Under the pieces are notes generated by a model, which saw only the letters and a program-made list of their open reading frames with translations, searched no databases and had not been told where the DNA came from. The translations under genes and the position numbers were made by a program. From SKPS01 sp964469215 (lineage in GTDB: Bacteria > Bacteroidota > Bacteroidia > Bacteroidales > SKPS01): a stretch of 64,000 nt of DNA. The stretch is taken from the NCBI GenBank assembly GCA_964469215.1, contig CAYXYB010000015.1, positions 1-64,000 on the forward strand. Direction: 5' to 3'. Shown here in pieces: positions 54,967 through 62,652 of the stretch (within the stretch, counting starts at the first letter, position 1; each line of letters starts with the position of its first letter).

Positions 54967-56466
54967 TCAATCCCTGACGCAACGCACAGAATAGCCGAAT
55001 TTCACATAGCTACTGAACCTGAATATACCGCTGTTTATATAATCCAGACTTCGATACCAAACTAATCCAGGTTCTTCAGCCGTAGATGTCCACCAATTGC
55101 CACCTTCGCCGCTACCAGCGAAATATCCCATGTTGGGATAACCCCAACGCAATCCTCCAGGAAGGGCAGAAAATCCACTGGAATTGGTAGCGCCGGTGTT
55201 TGGGCTATTCCAATGTAATGTCCCTGCTTCCTTCAATTTGCATCCTTCAACTGTACCGCGCAAATCTGTCGAATCCGCATCTGAAAGCGTCATGCCAAGA
55301 TAAATTTCCATTGATTTCCATTCAAGATCGCTCGGGACATGCCAACCTGTGGGGCATATACCATTGTTGTTGTCAACAGCATACCAGTTGTATAAAGCCC
55401 CGTATGTTTTTGCATAGGTGAACGAGTCGTTGTTGTACCAGCACCTGGCTCCTGATGAAAGCCCGCACCAAGAAGTGTCGTTCACGATTATGGGAATAGT
55501 CGTACCATTTCTGTAATTCCGTGCTTGCAGATTTTCTTTCATCCAGCACTGGTTGCCGATCTGAACCGTATTGTAAACATTTCCGTTGTAGTCGGTAATG
55601 GTGGGCATACCAGGACAAGGTTGTCCCATTGTTGGTCCCGTATAAAGAATATTGATAATCTCAATATCTCCGGCTGATAGACCGATTCTTTGGGCATTGA
55701 ATGTTGAGCCATCAAGTTTGGTGAGAGTCGGCTTTCCATTTTTTGAAAACCCCCATGAGTTGTAAATCATAATAGATTCAAAATCAAAGAATAGAGTATT
55801 GATACTGCTGTCATACTTATAAAAATTGTGCTCGGTTGTCTTCAACATATTTGACCATTCTATTTTTACAAAGTCGTCACGGTCAGACCTGCAATGCTCA
55901 TGCAACAACCCAAGGGCATGACCTATTTCATGAATTGCGTTGCCTTCGGTTGCCCAATCCGCCAGGGCAATTTCCTGTCGTCCACCAATCATACCCAAAT
56001 ATGACCAGGAGCCATTTTTGTCATAGATAAACTCAATGTAATCACTTTCATTGGTACGTGGAGTGAAGACGATTCCGGTTTTATCTTCCCAATGCTTTAT
56101 TGCTTTTGTTATTCGGTCTTTATTATTAAGCTTTAAATTTACAATGTAATAAACAATTCTGTTCGGCCATAGCCTGGTAGTGGCAGAAAACGCAGCGCCC
56201 TTTCCTGACTTTTGACCATCAGGGACAATGATCATATCTCCCTGATAAATCAATTTGCCGTTGATCGATTCACAAATGATTGCTTCCCCGTTGAGCAAAA
56301 CAGACATGGTATCACCTTGAACTCCGGGAAATGCCTGCTCGCAATACTTGAGCATTTCTGTTTGATCAACGGTCTTATCTTCCTTCTTGCACGAAAAGAA
56401 TGAAATGAATGAAAGAAACAAGAAACCGGTTAGAATTAAAAACAGGACAGAACCAGATGATTTCAT
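54967..56466 (-). CDS. Lipoprotein astacin metalloprotease fused to FISUMP domain
   Basis: This 499-residue lipoprotein has a lipobox at SFFSC (Cys26). ATG 56466 (MKSSGSV) is chosen over 56508 so that the signal is N-terminal. Residues ~90-270 form an M12A astacin domain: HEIGHALGLLHEHCRSDRD gives zinc ligands H179, H183 and H189 and the family's HEH.R.DRD, with Met-turn SIMIYNSWGFS (M233). Residues ~286-499 are a FISUMP domain (IGNQCWMKENL, WYAVD, CPTGWHVPSDLEW, LHWNSPNTGATNSSGFSALPGG, YSVRCVRD). It is probably an outer-membrane-anchored protease. A -7 box is at 56532-56539. The FISUMP part is paralogous to 59215-59904. Confidence 0.9.
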   Translation of the reverse strand: MKSSGSVLFLILTGFLFLSFISFFSCKKEDKTVDQTEMLKYCEQAFPGVQGDTMSVLLNGEAIICESINGKLIYQGDMIIVPDGQKSGKGAAFSATTRLWPNRIVYYIVNLKLNNKDRITKAIKHWEDKTGIVFTPRTNESDYIEFIYDKNGSWSYLGMIGGRQEIALADWATEGNAIHEIGHALGLLHEHCRSDRDDFVKIEWSNMLKTTEHNFYKYDSSINTLFFDFESIMIYNSWGFSKNGKPTLTKLDGSTFNAQRIGLSAGDIEIINILYTGPTMGQPCPGMPTITDYNGNVYNTVQIGNQCWMKENLQARNYRNGTTIPIIVNDTSWCGLSSGARCWYNNDSFTYAKTYGALYNWYAVDNNNGICPTGWHVPSDLEWKSMEIYLGMTLSDADSTDLRGTVEGCKLKEAGTLHWNSPNTGATNSSGFSALPGGLRWGYPNMGYFAGSGEGGNWWTSTAEEPGLVWYRSLDYINSGIFRFSSYVKFGYSVRCVRD

Positions 56467-56531
56467 AATGTGAGTATTAAGGATTTTTACATAATCGTTT
56501 ATATTCATTGCAATGATATGCCTAAGCGTGA

Positions 56532-56539
56532 CAAATATA
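56532..56539 (-). promoter_or_regulatory. -7 box for astacin-FISUMP gene
   Basis: The minus strand reads TATATTTG, matching TAnnTTTG, 66 bases before ATG 56466. Confidence 0.6.
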
Positions 56540-56544
56540 ATCTA

Positions 56545-57310
56545 GTTAATTAACAATCTAACACCTTCAGCGATTTTCGTTCATGATAATATTACATGTT
56601 GAAAATCATATTGTTATTAGGAGCCAACAATCTCTTTATAACAGAAATTATTTTTCAATAACTCATGAATATGTTATTCATAATAAAATACTTACGCTCT
56701 TGTTCATTCTTTTTTAGCTATGGGGTCATCCAAACAACGACATTCCTTTCCGAGGGACTACTATTGCTTTTCCTCTTTCGAATTAATGCGAAACTGGCCG
56801 AAAACTGAACTGCAGACGATCAGCAGTAGTCTCAACTATAGATGCTCAAAATCAAATACATCGAAGTGGAATAAACTAAGGAAATCAGGATTTGGACTTA
56901 AAAACAACCCATTATGGTAAGGCTCTAACACTCTCCGGAAAGCACCTGTGCCTGAAAACCAACACGGCTGTTGCTTTAATAGGTATCATGGCTAGTGGAT
57001 ATTGGCTCTTGTTCATGGTGTCATGAGAGAACAACTACCGATTTCACCATTTTCGCACTCACTTTATATGCAAATAACTCAAAATCAAAATACTATCCAG
57101 ACACCATCAGCCCGAAAAGGCTGAGGTGTCTGCGAGAGCCACGACCCGCCCCAACCAGAGAAAGCAATTGCTCTCACCGCTCAACTATGGATACGAAAGT
57201 CATACGAATGCAGCACCAAACGGGAGCGCCACCCACGAACAAGGCGGCAGGCTGGACCCAAAGCCAACAACCAGCCCGCAGCCCTGCCCCAGACTCATCA
57301 GCTCCACGTG
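56545..57310. other. Non-coding stretch, no gene recognised
   Basis: About 770 bases without a supported gene. 56550-56930 is AT-rich. 57095-57310 is abruptly GC-rich and carries short open frames with no recognisable motif, next to the truncated IS1380 fragment. It is probably relic sequence brought or disrupted by insertion elements; nothing more can be said. Confidence 0.5.
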
Positions 57311-57655
57311 TCACCCCTCGTGTAAGGATTCAAGGTCTATCTTGAACTGTTCCGCCAGGGTGGTCTTCTCATTTCGTCGTGCATTGCCTGCCCGGTCATA
57401 GTAGAGCCTGACCGCCTTCCGGCCGTGGGTCTGGTAGTAACCGGCAAACCTGCTTTCTCCCAATATCACGATAGTGAAGAAGCCTTCTAAAAGTTCTACA
57501 GGATCATAACCGCGGTCTGATCCTTGTTGAAGCAGGTCAAGAGTATTGAGGATCTCCTGCAGCCCACACCTGATACAGAATGTATCCAGGGGTTTAATCC
57601 ATGCATAAGGGGTGATCGGTTTATCGGTAAATCGAACCTGAAAGTCTGAACCCAT
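57311..57655 (-). pseudogene. IS1380-type transposase N-terminal fragment
   Basis: 114 residues remain. Residues 1-70 match the N-terminus of IS1380 transposases: FQVRFTDKPITPYAWIKPL, then GSDRGYDPVELLEGFF and a GESRFAG end (the family's GANRF). Intact members are about 400 residues with a DDE catalytic domain, which is absent here. Residues ~72-114 (YYQTHGRKAVRLYYDR) do not continue the family in a way I recognise and may come from a deletion junction. Inactive. Confidence 0.72.
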
Positions 57656-57706
57656 CTGGTGAAAATTATTTTTGATATATACTTATGCAAATCAGAAAAG
57701 TTATGT

Positions 57707-57714
57707 TATATTTG
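57707..57714 (+). promoter_or_regulatory. -7 box for thioredoxin-like T9SS gene
   Basis: TATATTTG matches TAnnTTTG, 31 bases before ATG 57745. Confidence 0.6.
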
Positions 57715-57744
57715 TCCTTTCAAATGAATTTATAAGGTTAATCA

Positions 57745-58539
57745 ATGAAAAACACCAAGAAGATGAAAAAACAACTTTTAATCCTGGCTATCCTGATGTT
57801 TGGTTCAATTGCCCTTAATGCGCAACAGGCAACGAATTTCAATTGCAACGACTGTTCCGGAACACCGTATGATCTTTTCAGCGAACTTGATGCCGGGAAA
57901 GTAATTGTTTTGTGTTGGGTGATGCCATGCGGAAGTTGCATTAACCCTTCCCAGTTAGCATACAATGTGGTAAAAGATTACCAGTCAACACATCCCGGCA
58001 TGGTGCAGATGTATATTATTGATGATTTTGCAAATACTAGCTGTAACGATCTTAATAACTGGTGTGACATAAATGGCCTGGATTCTACGGTGAGGTTTTC
58101 CAATGCATTAATAAATATGAATTACTATGGTTCATACGGAATGCCAAAGACTGTAGTTGTGGCAGGGGCATGGCGAAAGGTGTATTTTAACCAGAACAAC
58201 AGTGTGAATACCACAATGCTAAAAAATGAAATTGACCTTGCCCTTACAGAGACATCAGTGCATGAAACATCTTTAGTGAATACCAATGATATAAAAGTTT
58301 CTCCAAATCCTGTATCTGGTCAGGCTGTTATTAATGTTAAGATGGAAGAGCAGGATCAGTGCACCATCAATCTGTTCAATGTTTCAGGGCAGAGGGTAAA
58401 AATTCTGTTTGAAGGTATTTTACCCACCGGAGAATTTTCCCGTGGTTATGATTTTTCGCTTCTTCCTTCAGGGATCTATTATCTTATAGTTAGGACATCT
58501 ACATATCAGAGAACAGTTAAAGTGGTTTTGGCAGATTGA
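57745..58539 (+). CDS. Thioredoxin-like protein with T9SS sorting domain
   Basis: This 264-residue exported protein has a signal peptide (~7-27, LLILAILMFGSIALNAQ). Residues ~28-170 look like a thioredoxin/TlpA-type fold with VIVLCWVMPCGSCINPSQ carrying a CxxC (CGSC) redox centre. A cis-Pro-like GSYGMPKTVVVAG appears in the expected place. The C-terminal ~75 residues (VSPNPVSGQAVINV ... SLLPSGIYYLIV) are a type A T9SS sorting domain, so the mature protein is secreted or anchored at the surface. Other Cys pairs (NCNDCSGTP) suggest a disulfide-rich protein. An oxidoreductase or metallochaperone role outside the cell is inferred. An in-frame ATG 57763 is an alternative start. Confidence 0.82.
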   Translation: MKNTKKMKKQLLILAILMFGSIALNAQQATNFNCNDCSGTPYDLFSELDAGKVIVLCWVMPCGSCINPSQLAYNVVKDYQSTHPGMVQMYIIDDFANTSCNDLNNWCDINGLDSTVRFSNALINMNYYGSYGMPKTVVVAGAWRKVYFNQNNSVNTTMLKNEIDLALTETSVHETSLVNTNDIKVSPNPVSGQAVINVKMEEQDQCTINLFNVSGQRVKILFEGILPTGEFSRGYDFSLLPSGIYYLIVRTSTYQRTVKVVLAD

Positions 58540-58560
58540 GAGTTGATTTTTTAATCTTTC

Positions 58561-58586
58561 TTGAAACAAAATTATCCTTACTTTTG
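58561..58586 (+). promoter_or_regulatory. Promoter of tRNA-Arg
   Basis: TACTTTTG at 58579-58586 is the -7 box (same octamer as tRNA-Lys). TTG at 58561 sits at the -33 position. The tRNA begins 18 bases downstream. Confidence 0.65.
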
Positions 58587-58603
58587 CAGTCTTAGTAGAA
58601 GAT

Positions 58604-58677
58604 GGCCCCGTAGCTCAACTGAATAGAGTATCTGACTACGGATCAGAAGGTTCCAGGTTTGAATCCTGGCGGGGTCA
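58604..58677 (+). tRNA. tRNA-Arg (anticodon ACG)
   Basis: A 74-nt cloverleaf: acceptor GGCCCCG pairs with CGGGGTC (one G-U), then discriminator A. The anticodon stem TCTGA/TCAGA encloses CTACGGA... with ACG at the anticodon position, and the T arm is CCAGG-TTTGAAT-CCTGG. The ACG anticodon is normally deaminated to ICG. Its 3' 16 bases are the start of the 95-bp tandem repeat that follows without spacing. Confidence 0.93.
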
Positions 58678-59033
58678 CAACATTTCCCTGAAACATAAAA
58701 CTATCTCCGCCAGGATCATGAGCACACCTTAATATAAAAATTATAGGTGCGAACTAATCCTGGCGGGGTCACAACATTTCCCTGAAACATAAAACTATCT
58801 CCGCCAGGATNNNNNNNNNNNNNNNNNNNNNNNNNNNNNNNNNNNNNNNNNNNNNNNNNNNNNNNNNNNNNNNNNNNNNNNNNNNNNNNNNNNNNNNNNN
58901 NNNNNNNNNNGAGCACACCTTAATATAAAAATTATAGGTGCGAACTAATCCTGGCGGGGTCACAAACTTTCCCTGAAACGTAAAGCTATCTCCGCCAGGA
59001 TCATGAGCACACCATAATATAAAAATTGGTTCT
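58662..59033. repeat. 95-bp tandem array built on the tRNA-Arg 3' end
   Basis: Units begin at 58662, 58757 and 58947 (190 = 2 x 95 apart), each starting AATCCTGGCGGGGTCACAA, i.e. the tRNA-Arg 3' terminus. Every unit also carries the inverse ATCTCCGCCAGGAT about 30 bases later. ATCCTGGCGG and CCGCCAGGAT are a perfect 10-bp inverted pair that can form a hairpin. A second weak dyad CACCT...AGGTG surrounds an AT-rich core. The last unit is diverged (CACAAACTTTCC, CGTAAAGC). A 100-N gap lies inside, so copy number is unknown. Confidence 0.9.
58811..58910. other. Assembly gap (100 N)
   Basis: Exactly 100 N, a conventional scaffold gap of unknown size, in the middle of the 95-bp repeat array. The flanks match the repeat unit, so the assembler probably could not resolve the copy number. 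Confidence 0.98.
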
Positions 59034-59214
59034 ATATAAAAACGAATGGGTGAATTAACAGTATAACTTTACAAATTCCAAGAAAATGTTTGCCCAGAAA
59101 GGAATTTTTGCCAAAGCTTTATTGATCTGGGAGCCGTGGTTTGTACACTGGATTTTCTCATAATCAATTACCATCACGTTACCCACACGAAATGACATAG
59201 AGCCAAATAATTGA

Positions 59215-59904
59215 CTAATCTCTGACGCAACGCACAGAGAACCCTTCTTTATTATGGAAGCTGTTGGTCCTTTGGACTCTGCTCTTATCGTTATCCAGCC
59301 CCCGGATCCAGACGTTATATGTCGAGTAGGACGCAGAAGACGACCACCAGCAGCCGGAGCTTCCAATGTCGCCGAAACCTCCATTAAAGGCACCGCGGCC
59401 GCTTCCCGGAAGAGCAGTAAAACCGCTGGAATTGGTGGCACCGGTGTTGGGACTGTTCCAGTGTACAGTACCTGATTCCTTTAAATGTCCTCCAGCAACA
59501 CTATCTCCGCCAAGAAAGTCTGTAAGAATAGTCCACTCAGCATCGGTTGGAACATGCCAGCCGGTAGGACATAAGTCACCTGTTTCCACAGTGTACCAGC
59601 TGTATAATGCACCGTATGTGTTGCCATTGGCGGCCTGGTTGTTATCGTACCAGCAATAACCGGGGGTGGTTATATTGGTCCAGGAGGCATTATCGGTTAC
59701 AAGCGGAATGGCTGTGCCATCATTGTATTTGGTGGTCCTAAGATTCTCTGCCATCCACGTTTGCGTACCAATAACGATTGTTTTATAGGTATTTCCATCT
59801 TTATCCTTCACTGTTCCCGTTTTACCATCTTTGCTGCACCCATTATTAATAATTAATAGTGAACTGATCAACAGAATTAACATTAAACAAATTGATTTTC
59901 TCAT
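59215..59904 (-). CDS. FISUMP-domain lipoprotein
   Basis: This 229-residue lipoprotein has lipobox INNGC (Cys23) after a 20-residue hydrophobic signal. The remainder (~35-229) is a single FISUMP domain: GNTYKTIVIGTQTWMAENL, AIPLV, WYDNNQAANGNTYGALYSWY, CPTGWHVPTDAEWTIL, HWNSPNTGATNSSGFTALPG and a final EGFSVRCVRD. FISUMP proteins are widespread surface lipoproteins of unknown function in Fibrobacteres and Bacteroidetes. It shares several near-identical segments with the C-terminus of 54967-56466. It lies between the tRNA-Arg array and its distal 17-bp copy, i.e. inside a possible mini-island. A -7 box is at 59995-60002. Confidence 0.88.
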   Translation of the reverse strand: MRKSICLMLILLISSLLIINNGCSKDGKTGTVKDKDGNTYKTIVIGTQTWMAENLRTTKYNDGTAIPLVTDNASWTNITTPGYCWYDNNQAANGNTYGALYSWYTVETGDLCPTGWHVPTDAEWTILTDFLGGDSVAGGHLKESGTVHWNSPNTGATNSSGFTALPGSGRGAFNGGFGDIGSSGCWWSSSASYSTYNVWIRGLDNDKSRVQRTNSFHNKEGFSVRCVRD

Positions 59905-59994
59905 GACAATATAGGGGGGCTCTAAAAATTCGTTTTTTTGCTACTTCAGTTTCAGACCCGAGCCCATTTAGAATCTGCCTTGAAGATATCGAGA

Positions 59995-60002
59995 CAAATA
60001 TA
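59995..60002 (-). promoter_or_regulatory. -7 box for FISUMP lipoprotein
   Basis: The minus strand reads TATATTTG, 91 bases before ATG 59904. Confidence 0.5.
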
Positions 60003-60009
60003 CAATGAA

Positions 60010-60320
60010 AGTCGACAAAATCAACTCAATAGCAGTGAAAATTTCAAGATTTTTTAGTGTGATCTATCTTTCATGATATTTCCGTTATTAAAGTTAAAAA
60101 CTAAGAATAAATAATAGAACTCTTTGAAAACTCAAAGATCAAGAATAATATGCTAGAAAAGAAACATTTGCTAATAAAATTCATAAAAGCATGATAATTC
60201 AATAGTTAGTAAGATTATGAATGAAGATATTGAAGGGCTTCTGTGATTAGTGCAAATATATGTATTATAATGCACTAATAAACTAATAATCAAACGACAG
60301 AACTAATGAGAGTTTTATAT
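60010..60320. other. AT-rich non-coding stretch with a palindrome
   Basis: No ORF is supported. It contains a perfect 9-bp inverted repeat ATTAGTGCA (60246-60254) and TGCACTAAT (60271-60279) with a 16-base AT spacer, about 40 bases before the distal tRNA-Arg 3'-end copy. Confidence 0.55.
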
Positions 60321-60337
60321 CTGGCGGGGTCACAACA
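60321..60337. repeat. Distal 17-bp copy of the tRNA-Arg 3' end (att-like)
   Basis: CTGGCGGGGTCACAACA at 60321-60337 is identical to 58666-58682 at the tRNA-Arg 3' end and to the second array unit. It lies in the same orientation 1.65 kb away, at the junction of AT-rich sequence and a truncated gene. This is the arrangement left by tRNA-targeting site-specific recombination. Confidence 0.8.
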
Positions 60338-60447
60338 ATGAAGGGGCAACCCTTCAGCATCTTGCTGAACATTGCAGAAGGACCCAGCAGGTTTGCGGCA
60401 AAGGATAAAAGGAATTTCTAGATTATTGCGAAGGGTATTATAAAAGA
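60338..60447 (+). pseudogene. Four-helix-bundle protein fragment
   Basis: Starting right after the att-like copy, the frame reads FSILLNIAEGPSRFAAKDKR, NF, then TAG (60419-60421) in place of a Tyr codon, then IIAKG. This matches the central S(I/V)P-LNIAEG..R....D..NFY.IAKG core of the S23/four-helix-bundle family (rRNA intervening-sequence type). Only about 35 residues survive; both ends are missing. Confidence 0.72.
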
Positions 60448-60451
60448 TTTT

Positions 60452-60459
60452 TACTTTTG
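60452..60459 (+). promoter_or_regulatory. -7 box for 152-aa lipoprotein
   Basis: TACTTTTG matches TAnnTTTG, 24 bases before ATG 60483. Confidence 0.6.
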
Positions 60460-60482
60460 TAGGTATAAAAACCTAACCAACC

Positions 60483-60941
60483 ATGAAAAAATCAATTTCC
60501 TTTTCGTTATTGGCTTTACTGGCAATTTTCTGTTTAATGTCATCCTGCAAGAAAGACAAGGACGACAATAACGGCGATGCAGTGACGTGGAATATAAATG
60601 TTGATGTTGATCTTGGAGGTGCTTTTGCTGTGGTTGCAACAGCAAAGATCACCACTACAGGCAGCAGCTTTTCGGCTGACATCACCACCAGTGAGATTGG
60701 AGGCGCTGCCGAAGTTCACAATTTTACAATCACCGGCAATGCTAATGGTGATGTGTTATCTGTGACAAATGCACAATTCACCCTCACAATGGGTAATGGT
60801 ACAGAAACGGTTACCATAAACTCGGCAACTATTACAATTAATGGAAACAACATGACCGGCAATGGTACAATAACTGTTATTCCAGCCGGTTCAACCACAC
60901 CGCAAAACGGTACTTTTACTTTAACAGGTGTCAGGACTTAG
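60483..60941 (+). CDS. Small beta-rich lipoprotein (152 aa)
   Basis: Signal peptide with lipobox LMSSC (Cys22) followed by KKDKDDNNGD, a +2 Lys/Asp-rich stretch like the lipoprotein export signal of Bacteroidetes surface lipoproteins. The mature part (~35-152) is Thr/Asn/Gly-rich with regularly alternating strands (ITTTGSSFSADITTSEIGG; TETVTINSATITINGNNMTG), suggesting a beta-sandwich or small barrel. The family is not recognised. It has its own -7 box and stands just outside the possible tRNA-Arg island. Confidence 0.75.
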   Translation: MKKSISFSLLALLAIFCLMSSCKKDKDDNNGDAVTWNINVDVDLGGAFAVVATAKITTTGSSFSADITTSEIGGAAEVHNFTITGNANGDVLSVTNAQFTLTMGNGTETVTINSATITINGNNMTGNGTITVIPAGSTTPQNGTFTLTGVRT

Positions 60942-61035
60942 AATCTTATATCTTTTGAAAATCTTACCTCCCGACATAATCCGGGGTGGCTGAGATTTTT
61001 GAACAGATCATTTAATAATACCCATAATCCATTTT

Positions 61036-62067
61036 ATGAAACATTTTAAAAGATTGATTGCTACCCTCTTTATTGCTTTATATGCTTCTGCCTGCATAAA
61101 TGCCCAGGATATATTCGCCGTGACCAACTATGGGGATATCTATTCAATTGACATAGCCACCTGTCAATGTACTTTTGTAATGAAAGTATCTCAGGTGACT
61201 ACTTTTGATGACATTGCCTTGCAGGGTAACAAGTTGTACGGATTACTACAGGGAGGTGGCACAATGCCGGGGAGGATTTTTGTTTTGGATACGGCTGCAG
61301 GGTCTACTACTCAAATAGGTTCTGCAATACAATATTCCGGCAATGCAATGACCAGTGACAAGAGTGGAAACCTTTACCTGGTTCATAACCAGGGTTCATC
61401 GGGGGATCTGTATCGTTACAACATAGCCTCAGGCACTCATGTGCTGCTTGGAACCGTTGGTGAAACCGTTGGGGATCTAGCCTTTATGAATGATACTCTT
61501 TATGCTGTCTGTTTCATGGGTGTGCTGAAGAGGATAATCCTCAATCCTTTCAGTGTAGGGGTTGTTGGAACAATTACATTGCCGAATCCGACGCCCTATC
61601 TGTACGGCCTTGCTACCATTGAAGACGGCACAGGCCTTTGTGTTTCTGCCGTTGGTCCGGGGATGACGGGGCCAATGCTTTACCGGCTTGATCAAACAAC
61701 TGCTGTTGGTACTGTTTTGTGTGCTTCACTAAATATTCCTTACGACCACATGATAAATGGACTCGCCTATCCACCAACCTACATTGAGCCTGTTGTAAGC
61801 ATCGGAATTATGAACGAAATGCCATCTCTTGAAATCCAGCCTAATCCTGTCACTGACTATCTGACAATCAGTTTCCCATCGGGGTTAAATGGCACATATA
61901 TCTTCTCTGTCTTAACGACTCAGGGAACGGAAGTTCTTTCATACACCCAGGATATTGATGCTTCAATTACGATCAATATCGGACATTTGCCCGATGGGAT
62001 TTATATCCTCCGGATGCATGGACAAGGAATGCAGATGACAAGAAGGTTTGTAAAGAAGGATATGTGA
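61036..62067 (+). CDS. T9SS-sorted beta-propeller-like surface protein (paralogue)
   Basis: This 343-residue protein has a signal peptide (~1-23, ending CINAQ). Residues ~24-255 repeat short blades (GDIYSIDIATCQC, RIFVLDTAAGSTTQIGS, GNLYLVHNQGSSGDLYRYNI, TLYAVC). LKRIILNPFSVGVVG matches LVKITLNPFSSTTIG of the protein at 35119-36120. The C-terminal ~75 residues (EIQPNPVTDYLTISF ... GHLPDGIYILRM) are a T9SS type A sorting domain. It is a cell-surface or secreted protein with unknown ligand. A decayed copy of a T9SS tail lies just downstream on the other strand. Confidence 0.85.
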   Translation: MKHFKRLIATLFIALYASACINAQDIFAVTNYGDIYSIDIATCQCTFVMKVSQVTTFDDIALQGNKLYGLLQGGGTMPGRIFVLDTAAGSTTQIGSAIQYSGNAMTSDKSGNLYLVHNQGSSGDLYRYNIASGTHVLLGTVGETVGDLAFMNDTLYAVCFMGVLKRIILNPFSVGVVGTITLPNPTPYLYGLATIEDGTGLCVSAVGPGMTGPMLYRLDQTTAVGTVLCASLNIPYDHMINGLAYPPTYIEPVVSIGIMNEMPSLEIQPNPVTDYLTISFPSGLNGTYIFSVLTTQGTEVLSYTQDIDASITINIGHLPDGIYILRMHGQGMQMTRRFVKKDM

Positions 62068-62124
62068 TTCTTGCTGATTTGTTTTATATGATAATCACCG
62101 AGATCTTCGGGAAATATACTTCTT

Positions 62125-62303
62125 TTAATTCTGTCTAACGATCCTTCTTGTGTCGACCTGAACATTACCTGCAAAGACTTTAAGGATATAGAGCCCCTCC
62201 GGCCTGTTGTTTATATCGATTAATGTATTTTGTTGATGTGCAGGCATTTCCACGATAGTCCTTCCTGTTAGTCGGATATTACAATTTTATAATAAGTGAT
62301 GTT
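62125..62303 (-). pseudogene. Remnant of a T9SS C-terminal sorting domain
   Basis: Two minus-strand frames together read NITYYKIVISD then (frameshift) LTGRTIVEMPAHQQN, TLIDINNRPEGLYILK, VFAGNVQVDTRRIVRQN and a stop at 62127-62125. The ...YKIVISD..GR...DI...PEGLYILKV pattern is a type A sorting domain. The upstream body of the gene is gone. The length is not a multiple of three, confirming the frame break. Confidence 0.68.
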
Positions 62304-62505
62304 GGTTCTTTCCACTATTAGATGGGTAAACATTGAGAATGTCTGAAATCATGTTTAAAAAGTAAGGAGTAATATTTCTCATTGTTCTTTATTGAATTCT
62401 GAAAGGATTTAACATCAGCAGTCCCAGGTTAAGTGAGCGGAATGGTTACAGGTAGCATTGCGCTGTAAATGTTCTCCGATCACAAACCCGGGGCTACACT
62501 TATTA

Positions 62506-62522
62506 AACCCACGATGTGGGTT
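62506..62522. repeat. Short perfect palindrome (hairpin)
   Basis: AACCCAC and GTGGGTT (62506-62512, 62516-62522) form a perfect 7-bp stem with a 3-base loop. It lies in gene-free sequence between the T9SS remnant and the flavin-reductase-like gene. No T tract follows, so it is not a convincing terminator. It resembles the CCCACGATGTGGG-type palindromes seen in Bacteroidetes intergenic repeats. Confidence 0.5.
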
Positions 62523-62652
62523 ATAGTAATTGACATTTATTTACCCACTCAAAAGTGAAAAGAACCTATATCTAAATAATCATGAGGCTGAAAAAATCTT
62601 GGAGTCAATGGGGTTTTTAAAAAGCCAGTGAAGTGTTGTATACGCCATATTT

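Noticed and set aside
56995..57345. 116-residue plus-strand frame in the GC-rich patch
   Set aside because: It overlaps the IS1380 fragment on the other strand, is Pro/Arg/Ser low-complexity, and has no motif or start context.
58662..59033. CRISPR array
   Set aside because: The 95-bp units repeat in full with no unique spacers, repeats contain the tRNA-Arg end, and no cas genes are in the window.
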